From contig JAKATY010000058.1 of the NCBI GenBank assembly GCA_021827955.1, positions 1-8,778 of the forward strand: a stretch of DNA of 8,778 nt. Direction: 5' to 3'. The notes beneath the pieces are model-generated. The model was not told the origin of the DNA and did not search any database. It saw only the letters and a program-made list of their open reading frames with translations. A program made the position numbers and the translations under genes. This DNA comes from Microcaldota archaeon. Lineage in GTDB: Archaea; Micrarchaeota; Micrarchaeia; Micrarchaeales; Micrarchaeaceae. This document shows, one piece after another, positions 1-6,458 of this stretch (the first letter of the stretch is position 1; each line of letters starts with the position of its first letter).

Positions 1-1
1 T

Positions 2-1768
2 TCGTACCTCTCTGCTCCTGAAGCGTCGCGTTCTGGTATCCTGCCTGCCTTGCTGGGCGGCTTTGCCTTGGCGATGCTGGTTTTGACAGCATATGAAGCT
101 TATATTGCCGGGTATCTGGGCTATCCATTCTCAGCGGCAATCCGTTCGCTTGTGGAATACACTGTAAATTTTGTGCTTGTGCTGCTTGCCATATCCTTGG
201 TAGCCATTTCATCAAAGATACATTCCATTAAGAGGTTCAAGCGCAGCAAGCTCCTCGCCTTTCTGTTTCTTGCAATCGCGGTTTCCGCAGTCCTAGCTTT
301 CTACTTTTCTGGCGCGCTGTTCTATATAATAAATGACGAGACCTACATAGGAATACAGAGCGCAAAGATGCTGCTTTCCGGGATCAATCCTTACACGCAA
401 AACGTGGCGCAGCAGCTGTATTCAGCATTTGCGAGCAACGTGATTACAAGCCCTACAATAACCAGCACCGGGACAATAGTTGGAACGCTGGGCTATCCTA
501 TCCTATATGCGCTTACTCTTTTGCCTTTCTACAACGCTCATAGCTCTTTGCATCTCGTTTCTTCACGGCTGCTTCCCATGGAAGTCGGAGTATTTTTGGC
601 GCTGTTTATCCTTTTGTTGTTCTTCGCGGAAGACTTTGAAAGAAAGCGCACCGTTATGTACGGCCTTATCTTGATAATGCCATTTTTCGTGCTTAATATA
701 CTCTCGCCAACAAGCGTGCTTCTGCTTATACTGCTTGTGCTGGCTCTCTGGAAAGTAGAGAGCAAATATGTGGGGATAGTACTCGGCGTTGCGGCATCCG
801 TTCAGCAGATTTCTTGGGTGCCTGTGCTTCTCGTGCTTCTGTACATCTTCGCAAGCCAGGGCAAAAAGCGCGGCTCTCTTGCAATCGCAGCAACGGCTTT
901 GGTGTTTCTCGTGATAAATGGCTATTTCATCGCAGTTAACGGCACAGCTTTTATCCATGAGGTTTTCTTGCCCCTGAGCGGCACGCTTATCCCTGGCTCG
1001 TTCGGCATTTTCGGCTTTCCTGCGCTTCTTGCAGGGATAAAGCAGAGCGCCATATCCAAGCTTTATTTTATAGCTTTGGCCTTTTCTGCCTTCGGCGTTT
1101 TGGCGCTGAAGAGAAAAGAGGCGATAGGGCCTCTTAGCATGCTTCCCTTCGCCTTCATGAGCCACGGCTCCCCTTTCTATTACCTGTTGCTTGCAACGCT
1201 CACGGTAGTTTCGTTTTCCTTGAAGAGCGGGGGCAAAGCAAGCACCGTTTCAAAGACCGGCACCGTCCGGCAAAGCAAGCATGCACGGCGTGCAGCAGCA
1301 AAAAGCAGCAGAAATATGCTGGCGATAAAGCTGATCGTGCTAGCCTTGATGCTGTTGGCAAGCGCATCCTACCTCTCTATGCAGAGGCAGACGCCCTCGC
1401 TTGCATACTTCAACACCTCGATGCGAAGCATAAACGGTTCGAATTACTATATATCTGCTTTCGCGACGAGAGGCGGTGCAATAGAAGGTTACCACGTGCT
1501 GCTTATCGGCATGGGAAAGGGAGCGAGCCTGCCTGCTCTCTTCGGCGCCTTTGGGGAGAAGATACTGCTCGTCAACGGCACGCCTTCGTATCCAGGCAAC
1601 TACACCTTTTCAGTAGACAATATCAATCCCAACACTCTTTCAATAGGAAATTCATCGCGTGTTAACGTCGAAATCTTTTCCGGGAACTCGACAGTTTCAA
1701 GGTGCATAATCTACAACTCCACCGCGTTCTTGCTTTGCCCGATAGCTTCGCTGCAGAGCCACAGCTAA
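2..1768 (+). CDS. Polytopic membrane protein, probable GT-C superfamily glycosyltransferase (5' end outside window)
   Basis: The frame is open from base 2 with no stop and no convincing start, so the gene is cut by the left edge; a TTG at 50 is the first possible in-window start and I do not think it is the real one. Numbering from that TTG, I see about 11-12 membrane helices. In the first large external loop N95-D96-E97-T-Y is followed by G111-I-N-P-Y, the D-E plus G-x-x-P-Y arrangement of GT-C enzymes (PMT/ArnT/GT87-like), which use lipid-linked sugars at the outer face of the membrane. A basic linker (about 385-420, rich in K, R, S) leads to another helix (about 421-441) and an ectodomain of about 130 residues with seven N-glycosylation sequons. 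The gene converges on thrS. The membrane-protein call is firm; the enzyme class rests on short motifs and could be wrong, and the acceptor is unknown. Confidence 0.75.
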   Translation, partial: SYLSAPEASRSGILPALLGGFALAMLVLTAYEAYIAGYLGYPFSAAIRSLVEYTVNFVLVLLAISLVAISSKIHSIKRFKRSKLLAFLFLAIAVSAVLAFYFSGALFYIINDETYIGIQSAKMLLSGINPYTQNVAQQLYSAFASNVITSPTITSTGTIVGTLGYPILYALTLLPFYNAHSSLHLVSSRLLPMEVGVFLALFILLLFFAEDFERKRTVMYGLILIMPFFVLNILSPTSVLLLILLVLALWKVESKYVGIVLGVAASVQQISWVPVLLVLLYIFASQGKKRGSLAIAATALVFLVINGYFIAVNGTAFIHEVFLPLSGTLIPGSFGIFGFPALLAGIKQSAISKLYFIALAFSAFGVLALKRKEAIGPLSMLPFAFMSHGSPFYYLLLATLTVVSFSLKSGGKASTVSKTGTVRQSKHARRAAAKSSRNMLAIKLIVLALMLLASASYLSMQRQTPSLAYFNTSMRSINGSNYYISAFATRGGAIEGYHVLLIGMGKGASLPALFGAFGEKILLVNGTPSYPGNYTFSVDNINPNTLSIGNSSRVNVEIFSGNSTVSRCIIYNSTAFLLCPIASLQSHS

Positions 1769-1797
1769 ACCCTAATACAAAATCGCAGCAGGCTTTG

Positions 1798-1810
1798 ATA
1801 AAAAGAAAGG
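1798..1810 (-). terminator. Possible thrS terminator: pyrimidine tract on the minus strand
   Basis: Just past the thrS stop codon the minus strand reads CCTTTCTTTTTATCA-like sequence, a T-rich tract of the kind that stops archaeal RNA polymerase. No hairpin precedes it. The convergent upstream gene shows no comparable T tract on the plus strand in the 53-bp gap, so its transcript may end inside thrS. Confidence 0.35.
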
Positions 1811-1821
1811 AAGCGCAAGAT

Positions 1822-3525
1822 TCAGTAGTTAGGTTTCTGCTCTCTTTCAGCTATCTCCTTGCCTACTTTTTCAATGAATTCATCCAGACTTATGTTCTGT
1901 TTCTGCGAGCCGCTCCTTGCCCTTACGGTGATCGTCTTGGCCTGCTCCTCCTTTTTGCCTATTATAAGCATATACGGCACTTTCTGCATCTGCGCCTCGC
2001 GTATCTTGTACTCGAGAGTCCTGTCGGAGTCGTCGAGGGAGACCCTAAAGCCGTTTGCGCGCAAACTTTTCATTATGCTTTCGGCATAGGCGTTCGCCTG
2101 CTCGGATATCGGTATTACAACGGCCTGCACAGGAGCAAGCCATGTGGGGAACTTGCCCTGGTAATGCTCTATCAGCACGCCAGCAAACCTCTCTATGCTG
2201 CCGAGTATGGCCCTGTGTATCACTACAGGCACTTTGGGCTTGCCGTCTTCTCCAGTGTACTCTAGCCCGAACCTTTTTGGCAATTGGTAGTCGAGCTGTA
2301 TGGTAAGGCATTGCCAGCTCCTCCCCATCGAATCCATTATGTCGCCGTCTATCTTGGGGCCGTAGAACGCGCCTTCGCCCTCTTTTACCTCGTACGGCAA
2401 CCCCTTGTTCTTCAGCGCGCTTTCCAACGCCTTTGTAGCTTCGTTCCAAAGCTTCTCGTCTCCCATGTGATCCTTGGGCATGGTCGAAAGCTTGAGCTTG
2501 TAGCTCATGCCGAACAGCGCGTAAGTGCTCTTTGCGATTTCTAGCAAGTTCGCTATCTCCCCCTCTACCTGGTCATCCCTTGCGAATATGTGGCCGTCGT
2601 CCTGCGTAAGCTCCCTCACGCGGAAGAGCCCCGTAAGCGCTCCGCTCACCTCATTCCTGTATAGCTTGTCGAATATCGCGGTCCTGAAAGGCAGCTCCCT
2701 ATAGCTCCATCTCCTCGACTTGTATATGAGCATTGTAGAGGGGCAGTTCATGGGCTTCAAGCCCAGCTTTTCTCCTTCCGAATCGAATATGAACATGTTG
2801 TCCTTGTAATGGTCTATGTGCCCGCTTACATGCCAAAGCGCTATGTTTGCTATCGTAGGTGTGCTTATTTCGTCGTAATCATATTTTGCTATCTGGTCCC
2901 TCATAAGCCTTATGAGCTCCCTGTACAGTATATGCCCGTTCTTGTGCCAGTAAACCATGCCGGGAGATACCTCCTGGAAGGTAAATAGATTGAGGTTCTC
3001 GGATATTGTTCTGTGATCGGTATCGGGCAAGCCCGAAAAATCGCTCTTATGCACTATCGAAAGGTCGACCTTTTCGCTTGAGTGGGGTTTGCGCGGCGCC
3101 GCCTTCCTCTCTTCAGAAGCACCTCCGTAAATCCTGCTCTGCTCTGAAAGAGGATGCCCCTTTATGCTTAGGCTCAGCTTCTTGTTCCATCCGAAAGGCG
3201 CTTTCGTTACTTCGTATTCGTCGCCCAATCCCTCTTTTATCTGCTCCAGGACCTTCATCGCCTCTTTAGGCTGTGCAAGATCAGGGCTCAGGTGCGCATA
3301 TGGGTACAGCACGATCCTTTTTCTTCCCAGCTGCTTCATGAATTTTTTGGCATCCTCTGCCGCTTTCGCTGCCTGCTCCTTGCCGTCTCCCTCCTCCACG
3401 CTTACTAGGAGCACCAACGCATTGTCCACCGAGACCTTTGCCCTTTTCGCATCGTCGTATAACTCCGACTCTGGGTTTACGGGCTCGTAGGTAATGTTAT
3501 CCACGTCAAGCTGCAATATCCTCAT
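1822..3525 (-). CDS. thrS: Threonyl-tRNA synthetase with archaeal-type editing domain
   Basis: This class II synthetase charges tRNA-Thr in the cytoplasm; 567 residues from the chosen ATG. Residues 1-135 match the archaea-specific D-aminoacyl-tRNA-deacylase-like editing domain, with Y-P-Y-A-H78-L-S, A-P-F-G-W and K-G-H-P-L-S-E128. The catalytic core follows at about 165-460: the G-H236-x-D-x-Y-K-D segment, K-P-M-N-C261-P, motif 2 (F-R-V-R304 to D-D-G-H312-I-F) and motif 3 (V-I-H437-R to S-I-E-R446-F). C261, H312 and H437 are the expected zinc ligands. The anticodon-binding domain occupies about 465-567. The frame stays open 41 codons further upstream, but that stretch is hydrophobic, unlike the family, and falls in the promoter region; the chosen start gives the family N-terminus. 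Odd points: the core looks bacterial-like, T264 replaces the His common three residues after the Cys, and N114 replaces a usual Tyr in the editing domain. Confidence 0.96.
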   Translation of the reverse strand: MRILQLDVDNITYEPVNPESELYDDAKRAKVSVDNALVLLVSVEEGDGKEQAAKAAEDAKKFMKQLGRKRIVLYPYAHLSPDLAQPKEAMKVLEQIKEGLGDEYEVTKAPFGWNKKLSLSIKGHPLSEQSRIYGGASEERKAAPRKPHSSEKVDLSIVHKSDFSGLPDTDHRTISENLNLFTFQEVSPGMVYWHKNGHILYRELIRLMRDQIAKYDYDEISTPTIANIALWHVSGHIDHYKDNMFIFDSEGEKLGLKPMNCPSTMLIYKSRRWSYRELPFRTAIFDKLYRNEVSGALTGLFRVRELTQDDGHIFARDDQVEGEIANLLEIAKSTYALFGMSYKLKLSTMPKDHMGDEKLWNEATKALESALKNKGLPYEVKEGEGAFYGPKIDGDIMDSMGRSWQCLTIQLDYQLPKRFGLEYTGEDGKPKVPVVIHRAILGSIERFAGVLIEHYQGKFPTWLAPVQAVVIPISEQANAYAESIMKSLRANGFRVSLDDSDRTLEYKIREAQMQKVPYMLIIGKKEEQAKTITVRARSGSQKQNISLDEFIEKVGKEIAEREQKPNY

Positions 3526-3593
3526 TTTAACACTTCTTTTGTGCAATGCTCTCTTTAACATTAGGTAGAATGCAAGTAAGCTGCACAATAAAG

Positions 3594-3605
3594 AAATAAA
3601 AAGAT
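3594..3605 (-). promoter_or_regulatory. Candidate TATA box for thrS
   Basis: The minus strand reads CTTTTTATTT here, about 70 bases before the thrS ATG, in an AT-rich block. It would put transcription start near 3570 and leave a leader of about 45 nt, with a weak Shine-Dalgarno-like GAAGTG just upstream of the start codon. Position and match are only moderate. Confidence 0.3.
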
Positions 3606-3668
3606 TATCTGCAGGCCGGGTTTCTGCACAACCGCTATTTTGCTTCAAAAACGCCTAAAACCGATAAG

Positions 3669-3680
3669 TTTTTAAATAAT
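3669..3680 (+). promoter_or_regulatory. Archaeal TATA box for the pilin-like gene
   Basis: TTTTTAAATAAT lies about 40 bases before the ATG at 3716, with purine-rich GATAAG just upstream where a BRE would sit. A start near 3700 is predicted by the usual 25-base spacing, giving a short leader that still contains the full ribosome binding site. Confidence 0.6.
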
Positions 3681-3703
3681 TCATATTAAAAGGTATTACG
3701 ACT

Positions 3704-3711
3704 AGGAGTGG
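3704..3711 (+). promoter_or_regulatory. Ribosome binding site deciding the pilin start
   Basis: AGGAGTGG, close to the archaeal GGAGGTG consensus, ends four bases before the ATG at 3716. It is the best Shine-Dalgarno in the window. It favours this ATG over the in-frame ATGs at 3731 and 3764, and suggests strong translation. Confidence 0.65.
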
Positions 3712-3715
3712 TAAA

Positions 3716-4111
3716 ATGTCAATAAAACTGATGCCCTTCGGCTTAGTACAGAATTCTTACAGCATGGGTAAGTTGCTAGGCAAGCTGTTGCTAGTGTTTG
3801 CGCTGTTCGGATTTGTGGGAGCAAACGTTGCAGCTTCGCAGGTAAACACTATATCCAGCGCGCTTTGCGGCATATACAACATCATACATACAATCATATT
3901 CATAATAGGTCTTGTGCTTATCATAGTGGGCGGAGCGATGTACGCAGGAGCGCACGTGCTTCCGGGCAACTTCAAGAGCTCACTGCAGGGTTACGGCATG
4001 GGTATGATAGTTGGAGGCATAGCAGGAGTCATAATCGCACTTGCCGCACCGTTCATAATGCAGACCATAGTAGGAAACACGGCCAACTTTGCCACATGCT
4101 CTACTACCTGA
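3716..4111 (+). CDS. Small two-helix secreted membrane protein, VirB2/TrbC-like pilin candidate
   Basis: The product has 131 residues. After a polar start and K19/K23 there is a hydrophobic signal-like stretch (24-40) ending V-A-A-S, a plausible signal peptidase site near 40-42 that would leave about 90 residues. The mature part has helix 1 (about 54-79, I/V/L/G-rich), a short loop with one Lys (80-91, including L-P-G-N-F-K), and helix 2 (about 92-118, G/A/I-rich). This order, with both mature ends outside and a small cytoplasmic loop, is that of VirB2/TrbC conjugative pilins and of the archaeal Ced/Ted pilins. The only two cysteines, C51 and C128, flank the two helices on the same predicted side. 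It has its own promoter and terminator-like region, with large VirB6-like membrane genes downstream. The pilin role is inferred from architecture; another small membrane protein with a two-helix hairpin is possible. Confidence 0.8.
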   Translation: MSIKLMPFGLVQNSYSMGKLLGKLLLVFALFGFVGANVAASQVNTISSALCGIYNIIHTIIFIIGLVLIIVGGAMYAGAHVLPGNFKSSLQGYGMGMIVGGIAGVIIALAAPFIMQTIVGNTANFATCSTT

Positions 4112-4134
4112 AGGCTATTTGAGCGCTGATGTTC

Positions 4135-4159
4135 GGGCAATGCCCTTTGGGCGTTGCCT
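4135..4159 (+). terminator. Strong stem-loop after the pilin-like gene
   Basis: GGCAATGCCC (4136-4145) pairs with GGGCGTTGCC (4149-4158) around a TTT loop: ten pairs with one internal G-U, and an eleventh G-U at 4135/4159. It starts 24 bases after the stop codon. It may stabilise the 3' end of the pilin mRNA or aid termination together with the pyrimidine tract further on. Confidence 0.55.
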
Positions 4160-4163
4160 CAGT

Positions 4164-4206
4164 GCATGTTGCGGCATGCTCTGCTCAGCAAGCGCGCAGA
4201 TGCGCT
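4164..4206 (+). repeat. Two further small inverted repeats in the pilin 3' region
   Basis: GCATG (4164-4168) pairs with CATGC (4175-4179) around a six-base loop, and AGCGC (4191-4195) pairs with GCGCT (4202-4206) around another. Each stem is only five pairs, so either alone could be chance. They stand out because they follow the ten-pair stem directly and precede a pyrimidine tract. Confidence 0.35.
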
Positions 4207-4211
4207 TTGGC

Positions 4212-4248
4212 CTGTTTTCTTTTCCTGTTTCTTATTTATTCCTTTCTA
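4212..4248 (+). terminator. Pyrimidine-rich tract, likely end of the pilin transcript
   Basis: This stretch is nearly all T and C with several TTTT/TTTCTT runs, the usual look of archaeal termination zones. It also contains the TATA-like box of the next gene, so termination and initiation may overlap here. Confidence 0.45.
4232..4240 (+). promoter_or_regulatory. Candidate TATA box for the six-helix membrane protein
   Basis: TTATTTATT is centred about 37 bases before the GTG at 4273. Usual archaeal spacing would start transcription near 4262 and leave a leader of about ten bases, so this mRNA would be nearly leaderless. The site lies inside a T-rich tract, which weakens the call. Confidence 0.4.
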
Positions 4249-4272
4249 TTGCCATATAATTGAAAGAATGGT

Positions 4273-5010
4273 GTGCGTTTGACCAATGTCATTGCATATA
4301 CAGCAAGGGCTTATTACTCGAATCTGCGTGTAATACTGCTTTTCTCGCTGTCTTTCATCATCGCCTTCCTAATACCAATTCTCGCTTTTTTCCCTACCTA
4401 TAATGACATGGGCGCCATATTTGTAAGGACAGCAAGCGAGCTTCTCAACCTTAACATATTCAGTTTTTCGGTAATAATTGTTTCAGTGCTGTTCTCTCTC
4501 ATCTTCCTCAGCTTTGCAATCGTAGCGATAAACATAATCGTGAAGCACAGCCGGGTGCATGTGCGCATAAAGAAAGAGGTTTTTGAAGGGCTGGAGAAAT
4601 ATACGAGCAGGGTGTTTGCCGTGCTCCTTCTCTTTACCTTCCTGCTTTCGGTGTTTAACCTTGCGGTTTACCTGCTCGTGCTGCCTGCATACCTCTACTA
4701 TATAGTCGCACTTGTGCTTACTCCTTTCTTCTTCTATACCCCTTCTTCTATAGTAATAGACGACCTGAAGGTAAGCCATGCTATAAAGATGGGCACGCTT
4801 TTCTTTTTCAGGCGTTTTGACTACTTTTTGGTGTGGCTGGCCATAGCGGTAATAGTCCTCGCCTTCTTCGATTTCATATTCCTTGCGCTCAGCCATACTG
4901 CCATCTCGGGATACGTGATGCTCGCCTTCAATGCAATCTTTATAGCTCCTTTCTTGGTGCTGCTGCAGAGCGAAATGTACATGAAGCGCTTTGCAATGCT
5001 GAAACGCTAA
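4273..5010 (+). CDS. Six-helix integral membrane protein of unknown function
   Basis: The product has 245 residues. I place helices near 19-40, 62-90, 113-137, 139-155, 184-206 and 212-232. The GTG is the only reasonable start, because an in-frame TGA lies 12 bases upstream. The segment from P157 (P-S-S-I-V-I-D-D, then A-I-K-M-G and F-F-R-R-F about 15-25 residues on) resembles the pattern in poorly characterised archaeal and bacterial membrane proteins of the DUF4013/DUF7847 kind, where a helix ends in an acidic turn followed by an A-L-x-x-S-like segment. I see no catalytic motif and no cysteines. The gene sits between the pilin-like gene and the large VirB6-like genes but seems to have its own promoter and terminator, so it may be an accessory assembly factor or simply a neighbour. 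The membrane nature is firm; the family link is weak. Confidence 0.82.
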   Translation: MRLTNVIAYTARAYYSNLRVILLFSLSFIIAFLIPILAFFPTYNDMGAIFVRTASELLNLNIFSFSVIIVSVLFSLIFLSFAIVAINIIVKHSRVHVRIKKEVFEGLEKYTSRVFAVLLLFTFLLSVFNLAVYLLVLPAYLYYIVALVLTPFFFYTPSSIVIDDLKVSHAIKMGTLFFFRRFDYFLVWLAIAVIVLAFFDFIFLALSHTAISGYVMLAFNAIFIAPFLVLLQSEMYMKRFAMLKR

Positions 5011-5060
5011 TCCCATTTCATGGTGTCGCTTCAAAACTGATTCCTTCGCTGGTAAGCCCT

Positions 5061-5098
5061 GGGCGCCTTGGCGCTCTGCAAAAAGCATGCCTTCATGC
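5061..5098 (+). repeat. Two small stem-loops in the 5011-5209 intergenic region
   Basis: GCGC-CTTG-GCGC (5063-5074) is flanked by a G-T pair, giving a five-pair stem with a tetraloop. GCATG (5085-5089) pairs with CATGC (5094-5098) around CCTT. The order, a GC-rich stem then a GCATG stem then a T tract, echoes the region after the pilin-like gene. The rest of this 199-bp gap shows no gene. Confidence 0.35.
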
Positions 5099-5148
5099 GA
5101 TTTATCGGCTCTTATTGATTGGGTTTGTCCCTGCCAGCAAAATCCTGC

Positions 5149-5155
5149 TTTTTTT
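5149..5155 (+). terminator. T7 tract, likely terminator of the six-helix protein gene
   Basis: Seven consecutive T residues, preceded by a weak AGCA/TGCT inverted repeat, lie about 140 bases after the stop codon and just before the promoter of the next gene. A T run in a noncoding gap is the main archaeal intrinsic termination signal. Confidence 0.45.
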
Positions 5156-5170
5156 AACGTATTCGCCAAA

Positions 5171-5188
5171 TAAGAAATGCTTATAAAT
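5171..5188 (+). promoter_or_regulatory. Strong archaeal promoter (BRE plus TATA), leaderless position
   Basis: TTATAAAT (5181-5188) follows purine-rich AAGAAATG at the BRE position. The TATA centre is about 25 bases before the ATG at 5210, so transcription should begin at or within a base or two of the start codon. No Shine-Dalgarno precedes that ATG, consistent with a leaderless mRNA. This promoter probably drives the three large membrane protein genes together. Confidence 0.65.
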
Positions 5189-5209
5189 CTCTTTTTGTAA
5201 GTTTCCCAT

Positions 5210-6427
5210 ATGCGACATGGATTCCTGCTTGCTCTCTTGCCTTTGCTTTTGCTGCTAATGTTCTCGAGTCTTTCAAGTGCAGCAAGCGGCACCGCATGCA
5301 GCGCCACTCTTACCAATCTTCCTTTTTCGATTACAAACGGGCTGAGCACCGCAGTAAGCGTCTCATTCATAGCGGTATTGTTCTCTTTTGCCATGGTTGC
5401 ACTTTCGTACATGATCGGGGAAGTGCTAAAGGTTGAGGGTCTAAAAAGATGGTATCAGGGAGAGCTTTGGGAAACAGTGAAATCAATACTTATAATTGTT
5501 TCAATATTCTCCATACTTGTCATAGCAAGCGGCATCGCTACGGCAGTAGCAGGCAATTCCGCCATAGTGTCCCTTTCCGGGACGCGCTCAACGCTAGGCA
5601 CATATGTATGGGACAATCTCGCGACTTTCTATTATTCTACATATTGCGACTACGTACAGCCCGAAAACACTTCAATGTCGGCAAGTTTTTCCGGAGCATA
5701 TGGCATGGCGTTAGGCACAGACTTGCTGAAGAGCATCACGCTTGATCTGTACGTGCCCATTCCTTTGCCAATACCTCCTCCAGAATTCATGGGGATTATG
5801 TTCGGCTCCAAAAGCAATATCTACGTGAGCAGCGTGATAGACACAATGGGCAAAACCACATCATTCCTGGCGGACTTCACCATAGTCATGGTGCTGCCTC
5901 TTTACCTGCTGTTTGCAGTGCAGGCGCAGTTCTTCTATGTGATACTCATACTCGGCCTGTCATTTTTCCTGCCTTTCGGAATAATATTGCGCGCCATACC
6001 CGTTGTGCGGCCCATAGGCGGAACCCTCATAGCAATAGGCATAGGCATGAGCCTTGTCTATCCTGCCCTGTTCGTATTCATGAACCTGCCCATAACAGCA
6101 TTGGCAAACAGCATATTCATACCTCCTAGCCCCTCGGTTCCAAGCCTCACAGGAATAGCTGCATTCTTCAACTTTTTTATAACTACGATAGTTAATTTCT
6201 ATACCAGCTGGGCGGCAGGTGCAGCTCCCGGCTTTGGCGCGGGTCTTGAGGGCATTGCGGGCGTTTATGGGCCTTTGAATTACATAACCTATACGCTTGT
6301 TAATGTCATCGTGCAATTTATGCTGTTGATATTTGATCTTGTGATAGGCATAGTAGTGACAGATCACATAGCAAAGTTGCTTGGGGGTAGGCTCCCTACA
6401 GGTATAGGAAAGTTCAAGATGGCGTGA
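5210..6427 (+). CDS. Large polytopic membrane protein with signal peptide, VirB6/TrbL/CedA-like candidate (paralogue 1)
   Basis: The product has 405 residues. A signal peptide (about 1-25, leucine-rich core, S-S-A-A end) is followed by helices near 46-70 and 90-112 joined by a charged, Lys-containing cytoplasmic loop. A large external region (113-220) includes a sequon at N153 and a run of alternating prolines near 183-191. Further helices lie near 222-260, 270-295, 314-333 and 360-384. The central motif reads L254-P-F-G-I-I-L-R261-A, then R267, G270-G, A275-I and Y284-P285. The same pattern recurs in the next two genes. The only two cysteines, C30 and C146, are both predicted outside and could form a disulfide. 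Promoter distance supports this ATG. A polytopic inner-membrane channel of a type IV secretion-like or Ced-like machine is my best guess, from topology and the nearby pilin-like gene rather than a recognised domain. Confidence 0.9.
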   Translation: MRHGFLLALLPLLLLLMFSSLSSAASGTACSATLTNLPFSITNGLSTAVSVSFIAVLFSFAMVALSYMIGEVLKVEGLKRWYQGELWETVKSILIIVSIFSILVIASGIATAVAGNSAIVSLSGTRSTLGTYVWDNLATFYYSTYCDYVQPENTSMSASFSGAYGMALGTDLLKSITLDLYVPIPLPIPPPEFMGIMFGSKSNIYVSSVIDTMGKTTSFLADFTIVMVLPLYLLFAVQAQFFYVILILGLSFFLPFGIILRAIPVVRPIGGTLIAIGIGMSLVYPALFVFMNLPITALANSIFIPPSPSVPSLTGIAAFFNFFITTIVNFYTSWAAGAAPGFGAGLEGIAGVYGPLNYITYTLVNVIVQFMLLIFDLVIGIVVTDHIAKLLGGRLPTGIGKFKMA

Positions 6428-6458
6428 TGCAAACTAGCATGGATTGAAAGTTGATAGG

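Noticed and set aside
50..52. TTG at 50 as the true start of the first gene
   Set aside because: The frame is open to the left edge without a stop, and no ribosome binding site or promoter precedes the TTG; the gene most likely begins outside the window.
563..1165. A 200-codon open frame on the minus strand
   Set aside because: It is antisense to the GT-C-like gene, with the same shadow composition and no recognisable motif.
1702..2265. A 187-codon plus-strand open frame running into thrS
   Set aside because: It overlaps the end of one real gene and the conserved C-terminal part of thrS on the opposite strand, and has no start signal.
3526..3648. A 41-codon N-terminal extension of thrS
   Set aside because: The extra stretch is hydrophobic, has no counterpart in the family, and covers the promoter region; the ATG at 3525 gives the expected family N-terminus.
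4252..4261. ATATAAT as TATA box of the six-helix protein gene
   Set aside because: It is too close to the GTG at 4273; transcription would begin inside the coding sequence.
5011..5209. A tRNA or other RNA gene in the gap before the leaderless promoter
   Set aside because: No T-loop-like GGTTCRA segment, acceptor pairing or C/D-box motifs could be found; only small hairpins and a T7 tract.
4483..5412. A 309-codon open frame on the minus strand
   Set aside because: It lies opposite two well-supported membrane protein genes and across a promoter and terminator. Its composition (rich in H, Y, R, K, E) is what antisense of hydrophobic genes gives.
6444..6446. TTG at 6444 as start of the second large membrane protein
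   Set aside because: An in-frame ATG 15 bases downstream has a better upstream site and loses only five residues.
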